From NCBI GenBank assembly GCA_009801085.1, contig VNWV01000038.1:1-64000 (forward strand): a stretch of 64,000 bases of DNA, read 5' to 3'. The stretch's first letter is position 1; each line of letters begins with the position of its first letter. Source of the DNA: Lasiodiplodia sp. COLG20. Taxonomy: Eukaryota; Ascomycota; Dothideomycetes; Botryosphaeriales; Botryosphaeriaceae. The translations under genes were made by a program, and so were the position numbers. Positions 21,833 to 32,564 of the stretch are shown one piece after another. Under the pieces are notes generated by a model. That model was not told the origin of the DNA and did not search any database. It saw only the letters and a program-made list of their open reading frames with translations.

Positions 21833-24800
21833 ATGGCTTCAAACCGCGACGACCTTGCCGGCTCAGAGTCCGACGACGAGCCTTTCAACTTCGAGCCTGC
21901 TGTCGCCTCCGACAACGAAGATGAAGGCCACAGGGGCTCCGATCAAGATGACGAAGATGAAGTGAGGCCGGGCAGAACGGGCGGCAAGAAGCCCAGCAGG
22001 CACCACAGCCCCGACGAAGACGAGGGCGGCGCAGCCGAGGACGATGAGGAAGGCGGTGAAGACGAAGAAGGGGGCGACGATGACGAGGAAGAGGATGACG
22101 AGGACGAGGAAGACGAGGACGAGGAGGAAGTAGTCGTCAGTTCCCATCCCGCGCGCCACCCCGCGCGCCAGAGATGGCATGATTGGTCTTGCTGACACAA
22201 TTATAGGGCCACCAGCGCAAACGCCGCAAGCGTGATGCTCGCCTACAGTTCATCGATGTGGAAGCCGAAGTCGACGAAGAAGACGAAGAAGAACTCGACG
22301 AGGATGACGAACTCCCGGAGGAGACCCACCCCGATGACCTGCTCGACATGCCTGCCGGCGCCGAGAACGACGACCGCCGCCACAGGGAACTCGACAGACA
22401 ACGTGAGCTTGAGGCTAGCATGGACGCCGAGAAACAGGCTGCGGCGCTGAAGGAGCGCTACGGACGCAACCGCGCATCTGCTGTGAACTCGGAAGTCCTC
22501 CCGCAGAGGCTACTCCTTCCGAGCGTCGACGATCCGACCATTTGGGGTGTAGGCTGCAAGCCTGGAAAGGAAAGAGAGGTCGTCTTTGACATCATGAAGA
22601 GGGTTGAGGACCGAATGGGCACCCGCGAACCTCTGGAGATTTGCTCCGTCTTCGAGCGCGGCAATGTTGCCTCCGGTTACATCTATGTCGAGGCCCGGAA
22701 GCAGGCTGCTGTCATGGCTGCCTGTGAGAACATCTCATTCTGTTACGTCCGCGGCAAGATGGTGCTGGTTCCTCTCAAGGAGATGCCTGATCTGCTTCGA
22801 GTGAAGAAGACGAAGGAGCTTGTTGAGGGCATGTACGTTCGTATCAAGGGCGGTGGACTCTATGCTGGCGATTTGGCTCAGGTTTCCGAGGTCGAGGCAA
22901 ACGGAAACGAGGTGCAAATTCGCCTGATTCCTCGTTTGGACTATGGACTCCACGACGACCCCAATGCCCTTCCTGACGCCAAGCGGAAGCGGCCTGGTAC
23001 TCTCACCACCCGCCCTCCTCCGCGGTTGTTCAGCGAGACTGAAGCAAAGAAGAAGCACCTCAAGTTTCTGTCCCAGGAGAACTCCTTGTCCGGCCACAGG
23101 ATCTGGATCTACAAGAAGGACCGTTACATCGATGGATTCCTCGAGAAGGTCGTCAAGCTGAACCAACTTCAGACTGAAAATGTCAACCCACGCCTGGAGG
23201 AAGTTACAAGGTTTGCGGCTGGCGGAGAGGATGGCACCGAAAACCTGGATCTTGCGGCTCTTGCCGCCACCCTCAAGCAAGCGTCGACTGGTGCCGATTA
23301 CATGCCTGGCGACATGGTTGAAATCTACCATGGCGAACAGAAGGGCGTGTCCGGCAAAGCCATCGCCGTGCACAATGACATTGTGACGCTCAGGGTTCAA
23401 GAAGGCGAATTGAAGGGTCAGACGGTCGAGGCACCCGTCAAGTCGCTGAGGAAGCTGTTCAAGGAAGGAGACCACGTCAAGGTCGTCGGCGGTAGCAAGT
23501 ACCACGACGAAGTTGGTATGGTCATCAAGATCAGGGATGACCGTGTCACTCTCCTTACGGACTCCACCAACCAGGAAATCACTGTCTTCAGCCGTGATCT
23601 GCGTGTTGCGTCTGACAGTGGTGGTATGCAGAGCGCGTCCAAGTACGATCTGTTTGACCTCGTCCAGCTCGATGCTTCCACGGTCGCTTGTATCATCAAG
23701 GTGGATCGCGAGTCCCTCCGTGTTCTGGATCAAAATGGCTCTGTTCGCACTCTCCTGCCATCGAACATCTCGAATCGGGTTGACAGGCGCAAGAACGCCG
23801 TTGCTACTGACCGGGATGGCTCTGAGATTCGCACCGAGGATACTGTGAAGGAAGCTGGTGGTGAACAGCGTCAAGGCCGTGTCCTCCACATTCACCGCAG
23901 CTACCTTTTCGTGCAGAACAAGAATCGGGCGGAGAATGCTGGTGTTTTCGTCGTCCGCTCTGGCAATGTGACCACTGTTGCTGCCAAGAGCGGTAAGGTC
24001 AGCAGCGCTGGTCCCGACTTGTCAAAGATGAATCCTCTCCTGCAACGGCAAGACCTGCGGAACGGACCCAATGGCCCCGGCTCTATGGCTCCACCCAAGA
24101 CCATGGGTCGTGACAGGATGCTCGGCAAGACCGTCATTGTCCGTAAGGGCGCTTACAAGGGTTTGCTCGGTATTGTAAAGGATACTACAGACCTTGAGGC
24201 TCGTGTCGAGCTGCATACCAAGAACAAAACCATCACCGTCCCGAAGGATACCTTGAGCATCAAGGATCCCATCACTGGAGCAACCATCGGCGGTGGCGGC
24301 GGTGGCCGTGGTCGTGGCGGACCAGGCCAAGGCGGTTACGGTGGCTCAACCCCAGGCTCTCGCGTTCCCGGAGGAGGTTGGGGCCAATCTGGTGGCAGAA
24401 CCCCCATGGGAGCACAGTCCGGCGGTAGAACCCCTGCTTGGGGCGGTGGTCCCGCTCGAACGCCGGCGTGGGCGGCAAATGGCTCTTCCACATCATACGG
24501 CGGAGCTGGCGGCCGCACTCCTGCCTGGAACTCTGGTTCAAGCCGCACCCCCGCTTGGGCAGGCAGCAACGATGGCAGCAGAACGAGCTACGGTGGTGAC
24601 GGTGGCCGCACTGCTTACGGTGGCAGCACCGCTTACGGCGGCAGCACGGCGTACGGCGGAAGCACAGCCTACGGTGGCGGCGACTCTGTAAGTGTTTTCC
24701 CCTCACGTCCCCTCATCCATAAGAGAGCAGCAATGATCTTCTAACACAGCCCCTCTTCGTCCCCCCACAGTCCCGCAACTCCACCTGGTCCGCCTCTTCG

Positions 24801-25205
24801 CGCACCCCCTACGGCGCCGGCTCTTCGTCCTCTTCCTCATGGGGTGGTGGCGCCAACGACGGCGGTAGGACTCCCGCATGGGGCGCCGCCGGCGGCCGCA
24901 CCCCGGCCTACCAACCGAACAAAGACTCGCAACCCACCCCCGGCTCTTCTTGGGCTCAACCCACGCCCGGCGCTTTCGACGCACCTACGCCCGGCGGTTT
25001 CAGCGCGCCCACGCCCGCGGCTGCCGCCGATCAGCCTACCCCGCGGTACGGCGGTTATGGTGGAGGTGCAGGTGGTGGTGGTTATGGTGGTTTCGGCGCC
25101 ACGCCGGCCGCTGCGCCGACGCCCGCGCAGTATCCGGAGACGCCTGGCGGTTACGGGCCGCCTGAGACGCCGGCGGCGGCGGCGGATGATGCGGGGTATG
25201 ATTGA
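21833..25205 (+). CDS. SPT5: Transcription elongation factor Spt5 (DSIF subunit)
   Basis: Three exons: 21833-22135, 22207-24687 and 24771-25205 (1072 aa). The first donor could instead be at 22130, two codons shorter. Together with Spt4 it forms DSIF, which clamps RNA polymerase II and recruits processing factors in the nucleus. The order is a long Asp/Glu-rich N-terminus, the basic GHQRKRRKRDARLQF block, the NGN domain (PTIWGVGCKPGKEREV...), and several KOW domains (VEGMYVRIKGGGLYAGDLAQV; GDMVEIYHGEQKGVSGKA; EGDHVKVVGGSKYHDEVGMV; GKTVIVRKGAYKGLLGIV). A C-terminal repeat region carries GGRTPAW-type units, the kinase-regulated CTR, then TAYGGS repeats. The final exon has a second set of TPG/TPA-rich units. 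Confidence 0.95.
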
Positions 25206-25770
25206 GGGGGGAGATATTAGAGGGCAGGGAGGAGGTGTGATTGTTGGGTCGGGTTGGGTCTGAAACTGGTGGATTGCGGATTGCATTCGGGGCATTTTAT
25301 ATGAAAAGGGCGTTATTCTTCAACTTTCTTTTTTTTTTCCCTCGTCCCACTCGAATTACTGTGGGCATGCGTGTGTATGATATTTATCGAATCGGGCAGT
25401 GGTGGACGGACGTGCCTTTAAGTGGATGGGGAGAGAGGTATCGACAGGACGGACGACGAGAAAGAGGGTATTCCTCCGGCTGGGGAATATGCAGAAAATG
25501 GTATCGCTGGCTCTTGAATGATGCTTGATCGTGTTTTGCTTGCTTTGTAGTCATGCCTTCGTTATGCACATGAAGGAGAGATCTTCCTGTCCGGACTGTA
25601 GGAAGGAAGGGAGAATAAGCTCTGAAAAGTGAAATTGGTTTGGTCTCGCATTCTCCAGCAGGGATTCAACGTCACAGTGGATGTCAAAAAATTTGCTTAA
25701 GCCATTCACGGCTCCTTTCCACGGGAAGTTCGTGATATTAGCGCGTGAAGCAATGAAGACCAACAGCTAT
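25206..25770. other. Gene-free stretch between convergent genes
   Basis: It holds the 3' ends of SPT5 and the DUF7587 gene, with a T-run at 25328-25338. Nothing else was recognised. Confidence 0.5.
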
Positions 25771-28017
25771 CTACTTGCGCATCAAACGGCGCTCCTTTTT
25801 CAAGGCGTCCTGGGCCCTGAGGACTCCGGAAACGAAGCCCGCTTTCAGATCCGCCTCGTCGGAATCATCCAAAACAACGACGGCGCCGCCGGAACGTGCC
25901 TCGCCATCCTGCAAGCCAACGACAAACTCGTCTGCCATATCGAAGAAGCTGAGCACGCCAAGCACCCAACCCTGGAAGAGGTCGTAAACAAACTGTGCAA
26001 TTGCCTCCGGCGGCGACAGCGTCCCAAGCCCAAAAAGCGCCACCAGCCTCCCGATAGCGTGGCCGGTCGATTCATCGAGAATAACCTCTTGTCCCAACAA
26101 CGACCGACGTATGCGGCCGAGACTTATCTTGGGCGCTGGGTCGATATCGTCCAATGCAAGTAAGTCGGCGACGGCGAAGTCGCTTACCGTAAGCGTGCGT
26201 AGAACCTGGAAGGGGAGATCGTAGATAATAGACTCCTGCGAGATCTCTCCCCAGATGAGGTACTCCCGGAGACCTCGGTATCGCATTCCGGGAACAAGGC
26301 CTCTTTTCCGGGCTTTGACAACGAGAGGATGCGCCGGAAAGCCTCGTCCTTCGGCTGTAGCGGTGTCCGCCTTGATGATCGATAGGTGCGGGTTAAGGCC
26401 GTCTTGTTCCGCCTGCCGCGCCTTGTGAATGGCCATGATCAATGAGTCTGTACATGATATGAACGGCGATGACACCGAGTGATGCCATAAGTGCCAAGAA
26501 ACAAAGACGGGCAAGATCCCGGAGTCTGCGGGAGGGGGCTCTAGACTCTGGCCGGGAATATTGAACAGCCCAGCCCGAAAGTGCGTCGGAGTGTTGAGGC
26601 CGCCACTCTCATCGTGATACACCCTGTAGAGAAGAGTTGGCTTTTGGGTGTCTTTTCCTTCTTGCGACGCCGCAGCCGCATAAGCGATCGAAGCTTGCGC
26701 TGGGCGGTATGGCGTCGGAGGGTCGCTTGTATCGCCCTCCTCCTTGACTGCTGTATTGGAGGGTTCTTCCTGACTTGGAGCGCTCTGGTCTGGTGAAGAT
26801 GCTGTTGGAGTAGACGGCGTCGCCACAACAATAGTGTCGTCTTCAGTTTCGCTCGGAGATCGGCCAGCCAAAGGCGAAACGTCTGGAGATGCAACTGGAC
26901 TATGGCTACTCGCATCTCGTAGACTCAGAAGCTTGCCCAGAAACCAGGTATCCTGCGTAGCAACTCTCTCAGCTGTTTTTTCGGCCCGGGGGTTCAGTCT
27001 TTTCTCCTTAAGCGGGGAATTTCGTAGCGTTAATCTGACTCCGGCGCGCGCAGCAGCTGTCTCGTATACTTCCTTCTTATGCAACCACTCATGCTTGGGA
27101 TCGTACACGGGCCGTTTTCTAAAGATGTACCTCCAGAAAGACCACTGCGTCCGCACTTGCAAAGGCCGAAAATAGTCTCCGGGTGGACATTGGAAGTACT
27201 GATTTAAAACACGAGTAATCCCTTCGAAAGCCGTATCTACTTCGTAGAACATGTGGATTAAGCAAAGCGCCTCGCGTTGCTCAAAAGTCCATTCGTGAGG
27301 TTTATGCTTTGTTGGAAGTTGATTGGCTTGTTCGCGGAAGAAAACTGCGGCTGACGTAGATGCTAGCGTTTCTCCAAAGCTTGATGGGCTGGTCGGACTG
27401 GGCCGGTCGGGTGTTAAATTAGAATCGTTTGACCGTTTTCTTTTTCTGCTCGGAGGAGTTACGTAAATGCTGTTATTTCCCGGAGAACCTCGCTTGACGT
27501 TAAACTTTTCGAGCAGGGACGACAAATCTCCCTCGCTATTTGACAATGTTTCTTCATCGGGCGTCACGTTGCGCTGGTGATTAAGAAGCTGTTCCGGTAA
27601 GGCTGCGAACTGCTGAAGTTGTGCAATACCGCTAAGTCCCGTAGGCCAAGCAGTTGCGTAGTTGGAAACACTTAGAGTCGGCACTTGATCTAACCGGACC
27701 CCGGTCTCATCCGGTTCTTCCTTAAGCTCCTCTTTAATATCAGACTCAGGAAACGAGCAAGGTATCAGGTCCACTTCATCATCCTCCATTGGAGAGTCAT
27801 GATCCGTCGGGCCTGGGGGTGTGCGAGCCGGAGACTCGTACTTGATATCATACTCAATAGATGGAAGAGCACGGTCGGGGGTTTGTGGCGCCAGCGTTGT
27901 CGAAGCTTCGCGGACCGGAGGCTCAAAAAACGAAATGGTACAATCCGTGGAATTGACGGTCACGGACCTGTCTACCCACCGGGCGGACCCGTCATTTAGA
28001 CGCATCCTTTTGGACAT
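25771..28017 (-). CDS. DUF7587-like protein with N-terminal helical region
   Basis: Single exon, 748 aa, starting MSKRMRLND. Function unknown. Residues 1-240 are disordered and acidic, with a nuclear localisation-like RKRKRS at 191-196. Residues about 241-300 (HEWTFEQREALCLIHMFYEV..., ending near WSFWRYIFRKRP) form a helical Myb/SANT-like block, as often found in fungal proteins that bind DNA. Residues about 462-600 resemble DUF7587: LLYRVYHDE, a SPFISCTDSLIMAIHKA strand-helix, ISIIKAD-like strand and REYLIWGEISQESIIY. The order Arg465, Ser521 and Glu591/Glu595 matches the R-S-E layout of ADP-ribosyltransferases. The family name is from memory, and the catalytic idea is my inference. Confidence 0.6.
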   Translation of the reverse strand: MSKRMRLNDGSARWVDRSVTVNSTDCTISFFEPPVREASTTLAPQTPDRALPSIEYDIKYESPARTPPGPTDHDSPMEDDEVDLIPCSFPESDIKEELKEEPDETGVRLDQVPTLSVSNYATAWPTGLSGIAQLQQFAALPEQLLNHQRNVTPDEETLSNSEGDLSSLLEKFNVKRGSPGNNSIYVTPPSRKRKRSNDSNLTPDRPSPTSPSSFGETLASTSAAVFFREQANQLPTKHKPHEWTFEQREALCLIHMFYEVDTAFEGITRVLNQYFQCPPGDYFRPLQVRTQWSFWRYIFRKRPVYDPKHEWLHKKEVYETAAARAGVRLTLRNSPLKEKRLNPRAEKTAERVATQDTWFLGKLLSLRDASSHSPVASPDVSPLAGRSPSETEDDTIVVATPSTPTASSPDQSAPSQEEPSNTAVKEEGDTSDPPTPYRPAQASIAYAAAASQEGKDTQKPTLLYRVYHDESGGLNTPTHFRAGLFNIPGQSLEPPPADSGILPVFVSWHLWHHSVSSPFISCTDSLIMAIHKARQAEQDGLNPHLSIIKADTATAEGRGFPAHPLVVKARKRGLVPGMRYRGLREYLIWGEISQESIIYDLPFQVLRTLTVSDFAVADLLALDDIDPAPKISLGRIRRSLLGQEVILDESTGHAIGRLVALFGLGTLSPPEAIAQFVYDLFQGWVLGVLSFFDMADEFVVGLQDGEARSGGAVVVLDDSDEADLKAGFVSGVLRAQDALKKERRLMRK

Positions 28018-29053
28018 CTTGAATTTTTAGGCGCCGGAGTTACAAATCGTACTAATTTTTCTGCCACAAGGATGGTCGGAACAGGTTAGGATTAGGGCCA
28101 GGCAGCCGAAGCGTGCAGCGAAGAGCCTCGGTCTTAAGTAGGTGAAGAGGTGTGATCGTTGACGAAGCGGGCTAAAGTAGGAAAGAGAGCGACTGGGCGA
28201 AAGTCAGTAGAGTCCGATAATTGGCAGACCTTAACGGTGGGTGAATGCTCGGTAAAGCTGCCGAAGATATACCTTCCAGGGTCCAGAAATTAAAGAGCGG
28301 CCGGATGTCTTAGAAATGAAAGAGCTCTGGGTTAAGGACGGAGACTGGTCGATACGTGAATCGCGGTAGACAAGCCTGCAAATAAAAGCAGCAATCCTAA
28401 AGTGTCATGGTATGTGCGTTAGCTACGGCATCTGGCAGTGCTGAAGTGAGAAGCAGGGCAGCAGGGCATGTAAACCAGATCTTGTTGGATTCCGTGGCAT
28501 GCGTGATCGGGAAGCTGACATACCAAAGTGCGGTAATAACCAAAGCTAGCCCGATCAATGAGTGGACGTAGTAATGATGGCGAGCGGGTGGTTTGCGACG
28601 AGAATGTCGAGTTTTGGTGGAGAGTTGGTGTCGGAGGTGGAAGGCTGAGGCAAAGTGCAGCGCCATTGTGAGCGGAACGTGGCTGCCAGGTGTGGAAATT
28701 GCTGGTGCGCGTGCTCTGTGAAAGTGGAATACGGGTTTTCACGTGAAGGTTGAAGTGTAGCGGGGAGGTTTAGGAAGGCACACCTGGCGAAGCACAGACT
28801 GCTTGCGCTCGTAAGCAATCATAAGTGACGTAATTTCTTGTATTGAGATCTTAGAAAGCACTTCGCAGGTCATTTCTCGGGGTACTAGAAAAGCCGATTC
28901 GTGAATGTCTACGTGAAAATCTAAATTGTACATGCCCTCTATCCCAATGATTTCAAACATCCACAAGTCTCTCTACTGATACGAACAGCGGCGCCAATCC
29001 ACACACCGCACCGCAGCACAAACCACCAAAACCCTCTCCTCTCCCACCTCTCT
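28018..29053. promoter_or_regulatory. Intergenic region upstream of the DUF7587 gene
   Basis: This 1.04-kb interval contains the promoter of the DUF7587 gene and the 3' end of the PAP2 gene. A minus-strand open frame at 28397-28666 would give 89 residues with two hydrophobic segments, but nothing supports its expression. Confidence 0.4.
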
Positions 29054-30326
29054 CTAAGCCTCCCCCTCCCCCTCCCCATCCTTCCACGCCTCCTCCTCAT
29101 CCCCCCCCTCCTCCACCCCCCTCACCACCCTCCTCTCCCACCCCCACGGCGCCGGCTTCGGCTTCTCCGTCCTACAAACCCACAACCCCACCTCCTCCAC
29201 CGGCGCGCCGACCGCACACACCCACCGATTCACCCTCCACCCAACCGCCGGGATAAGCGCACCAACAACGGCATCACAAACAAAATGATTCGCCGTCGCC
29301 AGCACCGTCAACAGCATCGCCGCCGGCCACAGCGGCGCGAGCACTCTCAACACGCGGTGCGGCGCGAAGCGCGTCGTGCACACGGCGAGAAACAGCGCGG
29401 TGCCGAAGTGCAGCGATGGCATGGCGGCGATGGTGAGTTGGAAGCGGTTGTGCGTCCACGCCGAGCCGTTGTTGCCCGAGGGCGGGTGCAAGATGTCGGT
29501 GAAGCCGTAGGAGGGCGGGAGGAGGCGGGGCGGCGAGCAGCGGTAGAGGGTCAGGATGAGGAAGGCGAGAGCGTTGTTGGCGGCGATGGTGCGGCGGATG
29601 GTGCGGAAGGTGGGGGGTGGGAGGTAGGTGTAGCTGTTGGCGCGCGTGTGAGCAGGGCGGTCACGGTGGCGGCGGTGGGGATGTAGATCGGGGATTTGTG
29701 TGGGGCGGATGGAGGTGGGACGTACATGTAGACGAGGAAGATGACGCCCACGGTGATGTGGGAGTAGTAGATTTTGGCGAGGATGGGCATGAGCCATGGC
29801 ATGTGGTTCAGGATGTATTGCTGAATGGGGAGCTCGATGGCGAAGTGGAGGCGCTTCTCGAAGGAGAGAATGGAGATAGCGTGGGCTTCGGCGCAAGCGA
29901 AGACGGCTTCATTGTTGCGGATAATAGTTGCCGTTAGGGCGCGAGCGAGTTGGTACACCCTATTTCTATTAGATAAAAGTCTATCTGCATAGAAGATTTA
30001 CGTACCAGTAGGTAAGATTCCAGTACCAGATCTCTATCAGAAACGGAAATTTAGCTAGGAAACGTGAGGTTATGTTGTTGCGGAAGCGCGCATTGTTGTC
30101 CGGAGAGGCGGCACGGCGCGGGAGCAATGGCGCGTGGAGCTCTCTGTCGCTGGCACGGATAGAACGGCGTCTGTTAATCAGAGCACCGGCGGTGAAGGCA
30201 AGTACGACAGCTGTTTCCAATCAGAATCTCGAAGTTTTGTGTCAGCTGGCCAGAGCCAGTGCTACGGTAACTCAGTGCCGGGTGTGACGTACAGCCGGGC
30301 TCGACCACGTTCTTGAGCGCACTCAT
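29054..30326 (-). CDS. Aur1-like PAP2-superfamily integral membrane protein
   Basis: Four exons: 30326-30293, 30210-30006, 29959-29726 and 29633-29054 (350 aa). The second exon lacks an ATG in frame. A 34-nt first exon (MSALKNVVEPG) joined at a GTACGT donor supplies it and keeps frame, reading MSALKNVVEPGSVVLAFTAG across the junction. The membrane core has FPFLIEIWYWNLTYWVYQLAR, ELPIQQYI, and the PAP2 motifs MPSLHFGTAL and ANHFVCDAVVG, whose His and Asp residues form the phosphatase/phosphotransferase centre. Relatives include inositol phosphorylceramide synthase Aur1 and many fungal proteins of unknown substrate, so lipid phosphate chemistry is likely but the substrate is not known. The C-terminal tail is Glu- and Gly-rich. 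Confidence 0.83.
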
Positions 30327-31331
30327 GCTGATTGTCTCACTCAGATGTTTTAGACAGGAAGGAGTGACTAGAAGGAAATGGAGATAGCGGTTATGGAGAG
30401 GAAAGATGCATCAGGGGAAGGAGAGAGTGGTTCAGGAGTACAGTGAACAGATGGCACGAGGCGGACGAGTAAGTGCATCAGCAGACCGCCTGGCAAACCT
30501 GGCAAGCATGACGCCTGATGGGAGAGGCAGAACCCGGCAAACAGTCCAATCATCATGGTAACACCAACCCGTCAGCAGGCACTGCCGCAGTCCGCAGTCT
30601 CAAGCGTCGGAAGGTCGGCAAAGCCATAGGGCTGCGTGGTGCTTAATTGGTTAGCCCACTCCGCTAAGCCTCGCCGCCGCCGATGCAAGCTTGCTTGTGC
30701 CGCAGATACTGATGCCCGGATACGGCAGCAGGGCACGCGGATACGGTGCGTGCATTGCTTGAAAGAGTCGCCCAGGCAAACGCGTCGACAAGAAGCCCGA
30801 AAAGCCACGCCACGCCACGCCAAACCGCGGTCGCAACGTTCAACACCGATCGGTCCAACACGTGGCTGCCACGCACTGCTCTGCTCGGTGTTCTCCTGCG
30901 GCCGTTGGCTGCCGGAAGCGCGGATGGAAATATCCGAGAGGTCCGACGGAAGGAAAGGGCGGAAGGAAAGTGACGCGGGATCCGGAGCCTGGCTGGAACG
31001 CGGAGAGAGGTGAGGTGGGAAGACGGCGGAATGATGAGACGACGCAGGGGCCAACTTAAGATGCATCCATGTCGCAACGATTACTAGTCACGGCAATATA
31101 TACGGGGATGGTGGGGTGTGCATTCGAGTTGAGAAGAAGTGTTTAGTCGGCCGAGAAGCATGTGCAATTCCTCGGTCTTTTTGAGGCGCTCTCGCCGATA
31201 TCGCCTATAATATTTTCCTCCATATTACTTCTACCAAAACGCCATTTTGAGTGGAAACATAAGCTTTTCGTAGCTGCCTGTGTATTTCATGAGGGCAGAC
31301 TTCGTACCACGTGCATTAAACCGGGATCTGC
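30327..31331. other. Intergenic region
   Basis: This 1.0-kb interval lies between the PAP2 gene start and the CCC1 gene end, both minus strand. Overlapping open frames on both strands at 30570-31080 have no protein-like composition. I see no feature beyond the PAP2 promoter. Confidence 0.45.
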
Positions 31332-32096
31332 CTAGTCTTCGCCGGCTTTCATCGAGTCCACCCCGCGTACGATGGCGTAACTGGTTGCCGCCGCTAGTGC
31401 CCCAACAAGCAATGTCTGGAACGCGCTATACCAGCACGTCTTCCTTGGGCAGCTAGTTGCGCTTGCTTTGACGTAACCGAAGATAAGTAGAACAACGACA
31501 GTGATGGCGATTGACGTGAACAGCGCATGGTGGATGTTGTTGAGGAAGAAGTACGGAAGCATCGGCACCAGTCCACCTAGGTATTCCATGTTAGCATCTA
31601 ATATTCTCAACCGAATATAGCAGACAGACTTACCAAGGAAGTAGGACAGACCCATGACGAGTGCTGAAATCCACGCGCGGTTCAGTGCCGGCTTCTCAAG
31701 CTTGAGTTCGAAGTCCATCATGAACTAATATCGAGTCAGAGCGCGTCCACAAAATCTAGAGAAGAGAAGAGAAGAGCTTACCTTGACCCACATCTCCTTG
31801 TCCTGCCTGAGTGCTTCGACGACCGGACGAACCGTTTCGCGTGAGATGTTGTACTCATCGAAGATCTCGTAGATTTCCTCCTCTTCGGCCTCTGGCATCT
31901 CCTCCACCTCGCGCCGCTCCCGGGCCTCTTCGACCTGGTACGTCTTGCTCTCCGTCACGGCGGCCAGATACGCGCCCAGGCCCATGCTGATAGCACCACT
32001 GAAGAGCTCTGCAAGACCGCCCAAGATCACTAGCCGTGTTGAACCAATGCTTTGGAAAGTCAGCTTTCAAGACATTCTCAAAAAAGAAAAGAAAAG

Positions 32097-32143
<47 letters not shown>

Positions 32144-32564
32144 CAACGCATCCCGAAAAGAAATTCGAAAATTGCAACATTATGAAGAAAATTGAAGCTC
32201 CTAGCCGGCCAAGGTTGTTCGGATATTTATTCACCAACAGCATTTCGGACGCCTCTCCAATATTTCCGATTACCACGCCACGAAAGCCATGGTCTTCTCA
32301 GGTTGTGTAAGAATGAGCCTTGGTCGTCACGGGCAATCCGAGCTTGGCGTAACGTGAGGGCATACGACAGGGGGAAAAGAAGAGCAGCACTTACGAGGAC
32401 AAGCCAGCAGTCAGAGCGAAGGGGACAGTCAACCCATCGGCGAAACCGATGATAGTATCGCGTATCACGGCGTTGTTGTCAGAGTGCTTTTCCGGGTGGC
32501 GTTGCGACTCAGAAGCGGGGAAAGTGAGATAGCCCGGCTTGGGGAGGAGTGCCTCACGAGACAT
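31332..32564 (-). CDS. CCC1: CCC1/VIT family vacuolar iron/manganese transporter
   Basis: Four exons: 32564-32395, 32049-31782, 31724-31634 and 31576-31332 (257 aa). It moves Fe2+ or Mn2+ into the vacuole, protecting the cytosol from excess metal. Family stretches are IRDTIIGFADGLTVPFALTAGL (first helix region), ILGGLAELFSGAISMGLGAY with its metal-binding Glu and Met/Gly pattern, an acidic cytosolic segment (EMPEAEEEEIYEIF) that would form the metal-binding domain, and AWISALVMGLSYFLGG followed by LVPMLPYFF. The first intron is 345 nt, much longer than the others here, and contains a (GA)20 microsatellite. The ATG at 32564 (MSREALLPKPG) is preferred to an in-frame start further upstream. Confidence 0.88.
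32082..32140. repeat. AAAAG run followed by (GA)20 microsatellite in a CCC1 intron
   Basis: The plus strand reads AAAAG repeats then twenty GA dinucleotides at 32101-32140. On the transcribed strand this is a long CT tract about 50 nt upstream of the CCC1 intron-1 acceptor (32051-32050). Confidence 0.93.

Noticed and set aside
22030..22130. GA-rich tract as a microsatellite
   Set aside because: It is coding sequence for the acidic N-terminus of Spt5, a family trait.
28397..28966. Small membrane protein on the minus strand
   Set aside because: Two overlapping frames compete, there is no splice or family support, and composition is not convincing.
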